From assembly GCA_008360955.1 (NCBI GenBank), contig LUCM01010021.1, positions 13,144 through 77,143 on the forward strand: a DNA stretch of 64,000 nucleotides, read 5' to 3'. The notes beneath the pieces are model-generated. The model was given only the letters and a program-made list of their open reading frames with translations. It had not been told where the DNA came from and did no database searches. Source of the DNA: Fasciolopsis buskii. Lineage: Eukaryota > Platyhelminthes > Trematoda > Plagiorchiida > Fasciolidae. The translations under genes and the position numbers were made by a program. Below, piece after piece: positions 50,970-63,631 of the stretch; the stretch's first letter is position 1, and each line of letters begins with the position of its first letter.

Positions 50970-52987
50970 AAAACCAATACATGGCGCATCGATTTTTCGA
51001 TACACTCCTTACGTCGTTTGGTCCGGATAATTTACTTGCTGTTTGTTTACCAAGTCCCAGTTGAATTATGATTAACTTTCGAGTGTCTATCAGCCACCGC
51101 AGCGTTTAACCAATCGAAAACAAATTCCGTGCGAGAGTTCACGAGAGAAGTATGCGAAGAGAAATGATTGTTTTCTAAAATAACTTGGCCTCTTTTGGTA
51201 TATATCAAACAATAAAAGTTGATCGAACAACTCATACTGGACGTACAGACGTCGTGAGGAAGCCTCAACTGAAACTACGATTCATGATCAATGTCAACGA
51301 GGAAGCCACGGTTCTGATAAGCACACATTTTCTTAGGACGAGTATTCATTAAAAAATGTATTAAATCTAAGAAACCATGGAGGCCGAGTCACGGGATCTG
51401 CATTATGATATTTTAACTTTAAGTTCACCGATCAACTTTTGCACTTGACAACCTTGCATTGACCGAGGCCTTTATTCCTGAAAGATAAGTTACACCGTTC
51501 TTTCTTCGCATAGGAAGCAAAAATCAAGCAGGTGAAATCGATAAAAAAGAATGTCGAATGACCAAAATACTGTTGGGCTGTTGGATGGCATTTTGTCCTT
51601 GACAGTAGATTTTAGTTCTCTGGTATTTGGGAAGAAACATCTCACTGCTTCTTTGCTTCTCTGCTTCATGATGACCCTGTACAACCGGAATGGAATCAGT
51701 CAGTGTGGGGTACCATAGAAGAAAGTCGATTTTGAGGCGTGCATGAAACATGAAACAAAACTGATCTACTTATTGAAGCCGTATAATGTTGACGTGTTGA
51801 AAGAGCTTATGCGATCGAGAATTTATTCCCCAAGTGGTTTTGATCAGTTACAGTTTCACTCAAGAAAGCAACTTTTCTTTGTCAGTGAGAGCACATTGTA
51901 CAAAGGACGGGTAACATTCTTCCATTACATTTCATTCTACCAACGGTCAAACATGTTTAAACGAATAAGCTAAAATTCTGAAACTCCGCCCACCTTTCAT
52001 CGAGCGGGAAGGGGGGTGATGCCCACGATTATTATGGCATTAGTCCATCGTAAAGATGAACGTAGAAGGTCACGAGTAAACTTTCTTAGCTCTTTAATTT
52101 AACTTACTCGTAAACATTCTACAAGGTTCTTTTTCGTGAATAAAAAAGTTAGTGTTGTTAGTATGAGGTTACGGGATTCACGAAATAATTCACCATGAGA
52201 AATCAACATTCAACTGAAGATTGAGGAGTCACGGGAGCACTTCCGTTTGTTTCCTCCTCGTTAGGACTCATCAACAGTGTATATCTACTCCCGAATTGAA
52301 CGCGTTGGTTATTAATATCGCAAGATGAATAATTTCGTAAATGTTATGTTGTTCCGCTTCTACAATTATCATTGCAATTTGAATACGGTTCACTCAATTG
52401 TGATAACGGATGTTTCTTTGTTGTTATGCCTCCTCTGTTTCTCCAATTAAATAGGCTTGTTGTTTGGATTACATAAAAGTGTATTGTTGTTCGAAAATTT
52501 CACAAATTACTCGCAATTTTCCACGCACGACCCCGTGTTATTGAAATCGCAGTTTTGTATTACACTTTTATCTTTCAAGGGATAAAAAATAAGAAGGGAA
52601 AAGATTATTATTATTATAAAAGACGAAATACTTGTAGTAAGTGTATTCCCTTAAAACGTGAGTGGATATTCCACATGCAATCCCAGTAAAACTCATCCTG
52701 ATCATCAGAAATTGGCTTCTGCTCTGAAACAGGCAGAGAAAAATAAAACTATTTCTAGATGACATAGTCTCCAATTTTGTGGGAAACGAGTTTACCAATC
52801 AGATTTGGGCAACCAGGCCAATCGATAGGGCCAACTGGTTGAGAGCCAATCATTTCCGTTCTCCCATTTATCGTCCTCTTTCTTCCCCCAGTTTATTTGC
52901 AATCAGTAGCATCCCTTGGCCATGCGTAGCAGATTCGACGCGAAGAAACACATACAAGCGTAGTCAAGTCCAAGTCCAGGCGAATCG
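50970..52987. other. Upstream region of the DUF229 gene
   Basis: About 2 kb without a recognisable exon. No clear TATA box or initiator could be chosen. An open frame at 52779-52991 overlaps the gene start in another frame and is probably leader sequence. A C-rich tract with TCTTTCTTCCCCCAG at about 52880 could be a splice acceptor for a leader exon, which is speculative. Confidence 0.35.
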
Positions 52988-54069
52988 ATGACGATCTGCC
53001 GTTACGTGTGCTCCCTATCTCCCTCGTGTATTCTAGTTAGCCTTCTAGGATTTTCGACCTATGTGATATTTTTGGGAATTCTGACAACCAAAAAATTACG
53101 CCTGTTAGAACCAAACCGATACAATGATGATAGAGAAAATGTCCCTATTTGCCAAGTTTTCCATTTTGGAACGGATGTTTTTACAAACAATGCACACGAA
53201 ACGAAAATTCATCCACCCAAATGTCACGAAAGTTCTGTGCTGCTTAAAACAAATCCGACAAATTCTTACCAGATATTCATTGTGAACGGTGTGCTTCACA
53301 TTCGAAATCAAAGTGTAAATCAAGCGCAAACCACGCGGAATAATCAATGCAGTTTGTTTCCTATTGTGCGATTAGATGAGTACCATTCAATTTACGGTAC
53401 ACCCGTTACTTCCATCCACGATGGTTACCAAACGGAATGGCCCGCTTTTATGGTACTATGTCAACCATCAGACAATTTGAACCATCAACCACACATTCGG
53501 TGGAATGATAAAATACTAAAACAACAAGAAAGACATTTTATTTGTGGTTCTTTTCCACCTGTTCTGATGGAAGAAAAACGTTCCAACCAGCAAATTGCAT
53601 TCAACGTTCTATTGCTCGGATTGGATTCTATATCTCGAGTTGCAGCTGAAAGGTATTTGCCCCAAACCATGAACTGGTTACGAAATCGGGACCAAGTAGA
53701 GCTGATGGATCTGTACAATATTGTCGGGGATGGGACCACGGCCAATCTGTTAGCTCTTTTGACTGGACTGTTTGAAACGGAGTTGCCGGAGAGTCGAAAA
53801 TCACATGTGAAACGTGGAAAAAATCGATTTGAGTCACTGGGGACGACAGTGCTTGATCATTACCCATGGCTATGGGATGAATTTCGGCGAATCGGGGGAT
53901 ATGCGACGCATTTTATCGAAGATTCACCCAAATGGGGCACATTCCAGCATCGGCTAACTGGGTTTGGTACCGATCGTACACCAACCCATAGTTATGGACG
54001 TCCATGTTTGCTGATGTCGGCTCAGGAGGCCGAAAGGTTTGGAAAAACTTTGGGTTGTATAGGCACCAG
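52988..54069 (+). CDS. DUF229-family alkaline-phosphatase-like membrane protein, exon 1
   Basis: Encodes the first 360 residues and two bases of the next codon. Residues about 11-31 form one hydrophobic membrane segment with few charges before it, as in a type II signal anchor, so the catalytic part should face the Golgi lumen or cell exterior. The DUF229 core starts with NVLLLGLDSISRVAAERYLP (206-225), followed by GDGTTANLLALLTG (247-260), whose Thr250 or Thr251 is the likely nucleophile position by analogy with alkaline-phosphatase-fold enzymes. Asn107 (NQS) is a possible glycosylation site. The substrate is unknown; the family is found across metazoans. Start: first ATG before the anchor (GAATCGATGA). 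It ends CAG|GTGAGT, a strong donor in phase 2. No lesion is seen. The last two bases pair with the first base of exon 2 to give Arg361. Confidence 0.85.
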
Positions 54070-54689
54070 GTGAGTATCTTGAATGCTATAAGAAGAACGT
54101 TTTGGAAATAAATGACTCATCGAGAAATGTCAGTTGATTTACTATGCCACTTACGGCAAGTGACATCATGAGAATGTACAGCACTTTTTGGCCCCATCAA
54201 ACAATGCAATTTGGTTCGGTGAGTTCGATTATGAACAAAAGATTAATTCCGCTGAACTGATGAATCGGTCAGACGGAATGGGCACACGGAGTTCTAGTTG
54301 ACAACGTTTGTTTTTCTGGCATACCCCGATTCGGGTTCTCAAAATGAGCGCAATTCTAGAGTATCGTTATACGCTTTAGAAACTAAACAAAGCCAACTTC
54401 AGTGACTCCCACAAAGCGGTAGACTTTGTTGGTAAGGTGGGCCGGGGGAGCACATACTTTGTAGGGGTGCGCTACGCAAAAACTACACCAGGTTTCTAGC
54501 ATCCAGATGCGCATCATCTCCCACAGAAAGGAGTCTCTCTAAGGGTTCCTACTCGAATCCCTCTTCTGCCAAGACAACCTCCCTACACTAGTTGTAAAAA
54601 CGGCGTTATGGATTCGATAGTAAGTCGCAGCCCGAGTAGATTTACAATAACAAGTGAGCCACGATTCTTTGAACTTAGACTTTGAAGTC

Positions 54690-55220
54690 TATGATAGAAA
54701 AGGATCCTTGGAATTTACAGCTGGCTGAAGACCAGCTTACTTATGATTTCAGGGTTGTTGGTCTGGAGATAAGCGCCATGGAAATTAATTTATTCTCTAC
54801 TGTGCAAGGTCCAGTAAGCCTTATTCATCTAGGTGGAGAAACTATAAAACTGGTGGACCAATTCAAGTACCTGGGGTTTACTGTTCAATTACATGGCCAG
54901 GAAAGAGACGAGATTACGATTCTTGTAGATGACTGGTGAAGTGGGTTCTTCCAATTGGGCAAATCATTGTGATAGCACAGCGAAACAAGCCTTCACAGGA
55001 ATTTGCGCATTCACCAAGCTCCTGTTTGCGAAATCCTTGCTTATATATTTGAAGCCTATTCAACTAGGCTAGACAATTCACAAAGGCTAGATTGTTTCGA
55101 CTTCTGGTGGCTTGGCTGTGCACCCTAAATCAAGCGGTATTAGTCGGTCTCAAACTCCGCCATGTGTGATGGCTATATATATACAATGACGACCCTCGTT
55201 TCTTGAACCACTTCCCCGCC
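54690..55220 (+). mobile_element. RTE-like LINE reverse transcriptase C-terminal fragment
   Basis: The plus frame at 54682-54939 reads VGLEISAMEINLF, then a Leu-Gly-Gly-Glu segment and VDQFKYLGFTVQ. These match the end of the palm and the strand after it in RTE-like LINEs (Leu-x-Ile-Asn-x-x-Lys-Thr, then Phe-x-Tyr-Leu-Gly). In other frames after a TGA at 54937-54939 come traces of the thumb (a Leu-Asp-x-Phe-x-x-Trp-x-Leu-Gly block near 55085-55130). It lies in sense orientation within intron 1. Stops and frame shifts show it is dead. Confidence 0.6.
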
Positions 55221-58200
55221 TATCGAAAATAAGACTTACGGAGAGGGACCTCATGCTGATGCCATGCTGAGACTGCAGAGGTCAACTTGGTAGGCAGAGT
55301 GGAGACGTAGATTGTCGCCATAAGGTTCGATACGGATTGTTTAAATTTTCGGAGAAAGCAAATGGAGCAACAACTGAATTTTGCGGTGATTTGATCCTGC
55401 TGCAAATAACAACGTGCAAACGGCTATCGTCAAAGGCATCTAATAAGCCAAATTATACCCAATCGGTAAATAATCGCTTAAAAAAGAAATGTATTCTCGG
55501 TAATTTCATCAACTTGTGTGCACGACCATAGGCCAAATTCACTTACGTCATTTCCCGTATTCCATGATTCTGTGGTGATTTGGATGTTGCTTTTATTTAT
55601 TGTTGAATATCTGGTGCTATTTTGATTAGCTGACATTCTTTCCCTTCTCTTCGTCCACCTTTCAAAGCACATCGATTAAATATCTGCCTGTTCTAGGGGT
55701 TTTGTGAAGACTAGTTAGACAAAAAGGAACTAAATAACCTATCACGATGTCTAAAAAACAACTCTTGCGAATGCGCATATTTTTTGGAACAGTTTTAATA
55801 TAAAAACATTTATTTTTTTCATTTACTTTAAATGGATCCCATTTCAAAGTGTAAACCCTATAGTCAGGTGACAATGTAAAGTGGGAGTGTGGTTAACTTT
55901 CACGTGTGGACCAGTTTGGTGAATCTATTTTTGAAAAGAGATTGAGAAGAGATTGCGAGTGGGAAGAAAAACGAAAATAACATGAAGGGATATTCCACAG
56001 TTTTGCATTTCTGGGAAAAAAGGGACGAAAGAGACACAGGTGCTGCACTTTGGGATGTAAACTCGGTAGAGATGATCGAGCGCCTGATATCAAGGTAAGT
56101 GAACCATAACCAGATAGGTATGGGAACTGCCGAATCAAGGTTTAAAAAACAAAAGCCAAAGTAGTAGCCATAGCATACTGGATTTTGAAGGAGTCAACGA
56201 TCAACTGGATAGTCTAGCGTTGAACCTGATCAAGTACAGCAGGAGAAATAAGCCAAGCTGCACCTTGCACGTGACTACAGCTTTCAAGTGCAGATCGGAA
56301 GATCGCTTTTTGGAAAATGGGAAGCAAGAAAAATTAAAGAAACTTCTGGCGTGAAACAGGAAACAAACTTTGTGCGCGGCACGAAAAGAGATAAGCTAAG
56401 ATCAGAACCAGAATCTGTGGGGTTTTGATTTGTTTAATCACAATGCAGATGAAGGGTGAGCGAGTGGTGTTCACAATAAAACCGGAACAGAGAAGTTATC
56501 CCGAGGGTTGAAATTAACACAAATAAAGGAGCTATAGGAAGTGATGAGCTGAGGGACAGAATTTAGCAATACATGGACGACAGTCACGATCATGTTTTCC
56601 GTTCCAGTTCAAACGGAGATAGCTTGGTTCGCTTCAAATTCATTCATTGATAATTGGTGAATCCTAACCTGATGGGTGTCACTGGTAAACTACCAAGCAT
56701 TATTAGCATTACTGGTCACATGGGAACACGTGTTTTGGACTAATTTATCACAATTTAATGGCGTCGAAACCCAACAGTTACATGACATAACAACCAATAC
56801 TTTTCGTATGGGTAAGCGGTAAACACCGGTAAACCCTTAGCAAAGGATAGTTCTAACCGCAAAGCGGTTATGATAAGTGTAATGCCTAATTAGAACTGGA
56901 AAATGTAAAATGGAAAGCCGAACTCAAGTGAGCAACAGCCACATCAAGTAACCAATATACGCCGAGGACACGTGACCAGATTGGATAAAGCAAGTAACGC
57001 TCATGTGTACACGGTCACCATTTACGTAATTTAGCCAATAGGTAACGGCCAGAATTGAACAGTAAGGGGTTTTCAAATTACACAAAGATATCCACGACAT
57101 CATCACATCAAGTGAATCATCCAATTTGCCGAGATGGGCTATTCTTTAATCGGAGGCATGGCTTTCAAACGATACTATTTTATTTTGTAACTACGTCAAG
57201 TTTCTAATGTTTTTTCATATAGACTGCATCTTTTCTACTACATCAATGCGAAAAATGCAATAAAAATCACAAATTTGTTATGTATGCGTACCAGTAGTAG
57301 TGTAGTACAGTCGATACAGGTGGTTATGCGCGCGGTCCATTTCATGGTGCCTATAGATGAGCAGAGTATGGTAAACAACGCACATTTGGTTTTCCAAATC
57401 AGATAATCATGCCAACAGAGGTGAAAAAAACAATGATTGTAATAATAAATCTATTTCACAAACTTCCAGTATAGAAGACAGGCATGTGTTTGAGCAACCC
57501 GAGAGAAGGACCAGATCAATGAACCAAGCTACGGTTTTTCAATCAAAATCATAAAAACGGGTCGATATTGAAAAATGTTAAAATCCATACTGAAAACAAT
57601 GGTTAGCTTTTGTAAATAAAACACAAAATTTTGTTATAATCGAATGACAATCTTCCACTAGCGGATATCGTGGTCAGCAGCGGTTGATGGTTTGCGTGGC
57701 GATGCGTGTTGTCATCCCTTTTGCTGATTGAGGATGTAAGGATGGTAGAACAAATGGTTTTTAGGGTTGGCTCAACGAAGCTGACAAAGACTTATCAACA
57801 AATCACTGTTCTGATTATTCTGTGGACTCGCTAAAGAACAACTTCCATGCGCAATGCTGACGAAACCAGTTAGATGCCGATTACCTTTAGGAACTTCCAC
57901 AATTGTCACGGGTCTGCATGGTCTCTAGAACGATCTTTCCGGTTCGTTTATTTCTTTCAGTGTCCTATCCCGAATACATCTGTTATGTTCTTAATTCACA
58001 TTTCTGTTTAGGTAATAGCCTGCATGTGATGCCCTGTCCGTAGTTGATATATCGCTTGTTCAGAACTTAGTGGGAAACAGAAAAATTGTCAGTTTTCGCA
58101 TGTCAGGCTCAATTTCGTACATGGACAAGGGATAGTGATGAATATACTTGTTTATTTTGACGCCATGAGCATACGCCTATCATGTAAGTGAACAAGAAAG

Positions 58201-59747
58201 GCCAAACTTTCGGGCTTCAAAGTGCCGCACCACCAAAGAACAACCCATTGTTAACGTAATACTTCGAATGGCAAAAAACATTCTGTGGCCTTACTAGATG
58301 AGATTCGGTAACCATTCCTGGAGAGAGAAGGTTTCTATTCAGCTTATTATTCAAGCAGATACGTTTCCTTTCACCGTAATCAAATATGATGAAAATTTTC
58401 GAAAAAATATTAAGCACCCATTGTTTCAGAGAGCGTCGTTCTAGTGGGTTGTTCTGGTGCTTATTCAGTCCTCTAACAGGCAAGAACAAAGTCGCATGTA
58501 ACATACGAAGTCATGGTGAATTTGGCTGACAAGTACGTGAAAATGAATGAGTTGACTAAGTCAGTGCATGTAAAGTGAATAAAACTTTCACGCCCATGGC
58601 AACCACGTCCTCAATTTTGTATCTGGCTTGCTGCCATAGTTACAGACTTGTCCATAGCATTGCTAGAGTTCCGTCCGCTTATGTTAACCATTTTGTTCAT
58701 TTAGTGTTTTAGTTTGGGTTTTGGCAGTCACTAACCTTATCTTATGATGTGCTTGAAGAATGAGTCCAGTAATGGAACATTTTCCATAACCAATAGGGTT
58801 CAATAAACGGGAGGAGGGTGAGCGGATTCGGCAACCTTGACCTTGAGACTTGGTGTAACACAGAACAACGTAAGGTCTTACTAGGTTTATTATGGTAATA
58901 AGTCAGCTGGCGGTAGATTGTCGTCTATCACCAAAGTAACCGGAGGGTCTGGGGGTTTCATCTCGTGCCACTTAACAGGAAATTAAGATACATTAGAAAT
59001 CCGCTTTGGATTCTGATCACTTCCATGTAAAGTGACCGACCCACCGGATGGCTGGACTAAAACAAGGACAATTGCTGTGTCACTGGACTAATGGTCCAAC
59101 CGACTTACGCAATTCACATCCGACATCTGTGACTATGGCAGTTTAGTGGCAGGGTACCAGACTAGCAAACAGGTGGGCAGTCCTGTTCCGTACCGTGGTA
59201 CTGACTGTTTGTGTAAGGCGTAAGCGAACTTCCCATTTAATATAAACGTTGTATTTAGTAACATACTTACGTGGAATCTCTGCGTTTCACCTCTGAGGTG
59301 GACGAGTGAGAACTTATGTTGTTTCATTTCACTTCAAGTTCCACGTTAATGTTTGCCCGTTCTCCCTCTCCTCCTATCCCACGTCTAACAGGGCTCTGGA
59401 CGTTATGGGGTATGTCTCTACCATTGAGCTCAGGCTTCGAGCATTTCATACAGTGCTTTGCATATATCTTATAATCTCAGCGTCACTTTAGATATTCAGC
59501 GAATTTCATTTGCTCTACATACGAGATATGTTCTATTGATGTGCAAGGAAATATCCGTGCTTCATGAGGATGACATATATTAGCAAATCTGAGCCACCTA
59601 CTGGGTGCAACCTGGTTCAGGGCATGAGTGTTGTACAGTTACGGTTAAAGGATACACTCAAAACAACAACCACTACTACTGCTAACACTAATACTCAAAT
59701 ATATATAAATCATGCAGCAGAAACGCACACAGTCACTGCAGTAATGG
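55221..59747. other. Intronic unassigned AT-rich DNA
   Basis: No gene or element domain recognised; open frames are short and motif-free. Confidence 0.4.
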
Positions 59748-59768
59748 ATATATATATATATATATATA
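59748..59768. repeat. (AT)n microsatellite
   Basis: About ten AT units, directly adjoining the truncated SINE head. Confidence 0.9.
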
Positions 59769-59803
59769 AAGCCACGGCTTTATCCGCTCTGCCACCGCCA
59801 GCC
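59768..59803 (-). mobile_element. SINE family A, truncated head
   Basis: On the minus strand this reads GGCTGGCGGTGG, then a box A-like GCAGAGCGGATAAAG and CCGTGGC, matching the first 36 or so bases of the copy at 37009. It stops at the AT microsatellite, so box B and the tail are missing. Confidence 0.7.
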
Positions 59804-59849
59804 AAGGCTATGACCATGATAATCACCATCCGAATAATAATCACGATCG

Positions 59850-60034
59850 TCCTCCTCCTCCTCCTCCTCATCATCATCATTATCATCATCTGAATCCTCA
59901 TCGTCCTCTTCATCCGAATCACCACCCTACTGATCATCAGCATTATCATCGCCGTCGACATCATCTTTATCACCACCCTCCTTCTCTTCCTCGTAATCAT
60001 CATCACCACCTTCATGATCAAAATCACTATCATG
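59850..60034. repeat. Compound TCC/TCA trinucleotide repeat
   Basis: An uninterrupted (CCT)n run at about 59850-59868 passes into (CAT)n and then imperfect TCA, TCC and ACC triplets. On the minus strand one frame reads a long Asp/Glu-rich stretch (DDDYEEEKEGGDKDD within 59927-60118) broken by a single stop. The intron setting and the absence of any flanking domain favour a microsatellite over an acidic protein. Confidence 0.8.
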
Positions 60035-60795
60035 GATATGGGTAAAACAGGAGTGCGAGCAACACTGATCGGTGTTTTTCTCAATCGGCTTACACTTTTT
60101 CGTAAGTCGAACGAGCACGCATACCAGACAAAGAGTAAACCTAATGGCCCGCGAATACGAAAGAATGGCGTAGTAGCCATCGCGTAGAATGTACAGTCTA
60201 CTTTTATCTATTTTTGGCCCATTCTGATTCGACAGGCAGTGATTATATTTTGGTCACTCTTCATGGTTCGTTGCCTCATCCTTTGGCGCCTCCAACCGGA
60301 TGGTTGATGGGTCTTTTGGAGCCTAACCACGACGACGTGGACACCTACCTTACCTAAATCTGATGTTCATTTTTTCATTTCTCGTCTAGACTACGTGGAA
60401 GGAACAGAAAATAGGGCATGGCATGGTAGACGAGTATTCGCCGTACGCAAAACGTGGCCGAACAAATGAATTCTACTAAGCTCGATCCACTCTGACAGAG
60501 TATTATCTGAAACCGTACCTAATACTGGACGCCTAGTGTGGGCGCTGCTCAAGCAGTCACTTCATTGAAACCTAGTGATGACGTTTGAAAATATCCAGTC
60601 GAAAAACGTCATCAAGAACCCAACTCCAAGTCTCCTTGCCGCATTAAAGAACTGGGAACACTGTGGTACAGGGCCGTTGACTATTTGTCTTTGGGTTCAC
60701 AAAGTGCATATATGACTCAAATTGGCTCTGTGAGTGTAAATGCTTTTTGACAAATGTGGGGAAAACTGTGATTTCATTTCGATCTTCTATCACAG
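60035..60795. other. End of intron 1
   Basis: No recognisable element. It ends with a pyrimidine-rich tract and acceptor TTCTATCACAG at 60785-60795. Confidence 0.4.
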
Positions 60796-61081
60796 GTTCA
60801 CTCATCATGTGCTGCTTGAATCGATGACCGAGTTCTTCTTGGCCTATAAAAATCGACCGCGATTCAGTCTGACATTTTTGAGTGAGATGATTCACGAGGA
60901 CCCCGCGTACGCGTCCATCATGGACAGTGATATTCTCCAAATACTGGATCGGATTGATCGGGATGATGCCATTAGCAATTTGGACAATCGCGAGGATAGA
61001 GCCCCACCATTTGCAAATACTGTGCTCATAATGTTCGCTGATCACGGACCGCGAATGGGCCCGTCTCGGTTGTCTGCTCAG
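60796..61081 (+). CDS. DUF229-family membrane protein, exon 2
   Basis: Encodes 95 further residues (to 456), beginning FTHHVLLESMTEFFLAYKNR, which matches the DUF229 region with a conserved dynein-like Phe-Phe-x-x-Tyr segment. IHEDP (residues 393-397) corresponds to the family Ser-His-Asp-Asp site and FADHGPRMG (441-449) holds the Asp-His pair that binds metal in this fold. The exon stops after SRLSAQ at CAG|GCAAGT, phase 0. Reading on meets a stop at 61118-61120, so splicing is needed. This is a GC donor with otherwise consensus bases. DUF229 proteins usually run 600-700 residues and next show a Gly-x-x-Glu-Glu block, which was not found downstream; the last exon or exons may lie past 64000. 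Confidence 0.8.
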
Positions 61082-63631
61082 GCAAGTTTAAGTTTCTTAT
61101 TTGTGTTACTGTTTCCATAGGTTCCTTTTAATGTTATCGCTTCGCTGATATGCAATGGTCAGTGTATACCTACTGCCATCGAAGCGTGCGGCGGTTGTAC
61201 CAGTCTGGATGGGGTTGAACCTCGAAATACGAACATGCTCAGATATCATACCCGCAAAGGTTTCATCTTCTCTAGGCCAATAATAAAGCGTCATATTGGA
61301 AGGTAAAGTGTTCCGATGCTATTTTTAGACCCATTTTTCAATGTTTAACCTGGACTTGCAGAAGTTTGTTGTCCTGCTGGATTATTGGAAGAATGAATGA
61401 ACCGGCGAATGAAAGGATGCACCGACGAATGAATAAACAATCACATTTCAAACGACAATCATCACAGATCAGGAGGAGGGAATTAATCTAGATAAGAAAG
61501 TTCAGAAAAGCAACAATCCGTCAGACAACTAATAAGCATACCCAGATGTGATTTAAAAGAGACCATATTTGTTGAATGAATGCAATTACTGTACTCCGGT
61601 GCACTAATGAGACAAGCGAAGACCGTGAGGCTCAAATTCGGTGCGGCATAGATTCACAGAGGGCCACGATAGATCACAATGGGTTATCTTTTTCGGGCAA
61701 AGGATTGTCGGTGATTTGTTTGCTTTTCTGAACGTTCTGAAGATGGTGGTTTAATTCCTCTGACTGCAGCTTGTCTGTGGGAGAACCGTAGGGCGTTTTA
61801 TTAGGTTAGTTCAGAGACGGGTTAAAAAGTGTTGATTATTGGGCGTGATGTTTAGGTTGCAACTGTTTCATCATCCGCCGAGGTGAATCTGTAAGCGCGT
61901 AGATCATTGCGACTGACAGGCGAACGTCTGTGACCTAAACCTCAGCCTCGGCGTTCACCACTAGGTGAAAACCACGAACCTGAACTATGATCACCATTCT
62001 TTTCCAAAGGCGCTGGGAGGTTAGATACCAGGAGTCTGAAAATAAGTTACCCAAAATCAAATTCTGATTAAAAACTTTGAATAATTATTTGAAACACTTT
62101 GGCCACTAAGTGTTTATGTTTCAGGCATCTTTGAGAACTTTAAAAGAAGTGTTTATTGTTAACCATTGGGCAAGTCCGCAAAAAAACTCAAAGCAGCTAT
62201 CCCTGGGGCCTTGGTGAACATTTGTATGTGTGTGTGTATGTGGTTCCAGGACTGACTGCTTTCAGACTTTCTAGTGTTCCATGAGGAGTGGAGAAAAAAG
62301 CTACGGATCAGTCGAGGATTGGATTCGCTCGATTCCTTGGAATTTTCTAAATTGCTCTCCATTATAGTGAGACGCAAGGTGTGCAACATACGAGTCCTTG
62401 AGAGGGAAGGGTCTAAGCTAGGTAATCATATTCAGTGTAAACTGAAAAGATACACCTAAACATATACAACGGGATCGTCAAATCTATGCATGCAACCCAT
62501 CAAGACGTAATCTTATCCGTCTAGTGGTCCCCGCTAAAGACATCTACTCACTGTATGATTCAATGACAATAGGATTTTTTCCCCGTTAGATTTAGTGTAC
62601 ACCAGATTGTTTGATCCACTTCTACAATCCCAATTACAATCCGTATTTTGAACACGAACGGCTCTACGGGAGATATTTCACTGTGTATTTCCATTGGGAG
62701 CTGACTATGGAAGCAATTCATGCGTCAATCAGTTTGCCTATGCACGTTCACGCGGCGGTTAAGTGTAACAGCTCTCAGGTGATTGTGGTCTTGTAAAGGC
62801 CTAATTCTTTTTAGGAATGCCTTTTGTGTGTGCGTGTGTGTATGCATGTGTATATGATTTTCAGGCAGCTGTCCTTTTAAGTCGAATTCCAGAAGATAAC
62901 CAGGAATGTTAGTAAATAACAATGACATATTTACAAAATAAATCCACTATAGCAATCAGAATAAAGGTTGTAGACGAACGTACGCTTTTTTTGTGCGTTC
63001 ACTATGCCCAATCGAAACATTCGCGTTTATGCGAAACCAGTGACTGGAGAAAACTGGAAACAAAAATTAGAATTTTAAACTGCCAAATGTCACTATGCAG
63101 AAAAAATGATGAGAGTCCATCATCAAGCCAGTTATTATCTTCAAACAACCGATTAAATGATTTGATAACATCAGTATCGTAATTGGGTTTTTTCATCTCT
63201 AGTCACCTCTCGTGACACGGTCGACAGCCTGCCAGGGAATTTGTAAAGCTGGGACTGATCTCTGCAAACAGACGTCTAGCATCGACAGACGCGAAGTAAT
63301 TACTTCCGCAAATGACAGGAAGGGATGACTAAATTTTTGACACGTGTTGCGAAACTCGGTAAACTATAGAGAAGGGATAGCATCTGTCTATCGAGCATGA
63401 GACAACAAAAGCTGAGATAATTTCATTTCCTCCCTGTCTAAGCTAACGTGGGTTTTGCTGTTTGGTGCGCTTCGATAGTTGCTTTGCCATTCAGCTTACG
63501 TAAACGACGCCACGGGCCCGCTTGAACTGTTAAACACTTATAAATTAGTTTCTGCGCTAACGCATGGAAGGGGAAGGGAACGCGCACCTGATTGTGATAG
63601 CTTTGAAATATACTTTTACTGTAACACTAGG
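61082..63631 (+). other. Putative intron 2 and unassigned DNA
   Basis: It starts with GCAAGT. A nearby acceptor TTTCCATAG at 61112-61120 would give a 39-base intron and a 62-codon terminal exon (to TAA at 61304), but that exon lacks the expected family residues. The opposite strand of the same stretch (61106-61294) is also open and repeat-like in composition, so neither is accepted. GT-rich stretches lie at about 62223-62242 and 62825-62850. No other feature was found. Confidence 0.4.

Larger units (their letters stand above)
54070..60795 (+). other. Intron 1 of the DUF229 gene
   Basis: A 6726-base intron with donor CAG|GTGAGT at 54069/54070 and acceptor TTCTATCACAG|GTTC at 60795/60796. Both sides cut a codon after its second base, and the protein family match continues across the junction (CIGTR then FTHHVLLES). 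It contains an RTE-like LINE fragment, a truncated SINE and simple repeats; the rest (55.2-59.7 kb) has no recognisable feature. Confidence 0.8.

Noticed and set aside
59710..60180. 156-codon minus frame rich in Met, Ile and Arg
   Set aside because: Produced by AT and TCC/TCA simple repeats and the truncated SINE.
61121..61306. Possible terminal exon of the DUF229 gene after a 39-base intron
   Set aside because: The splice signals are acceptable but the translation lacks the residues expected after the Asp-His metal site, and the opposite strand is equally open.
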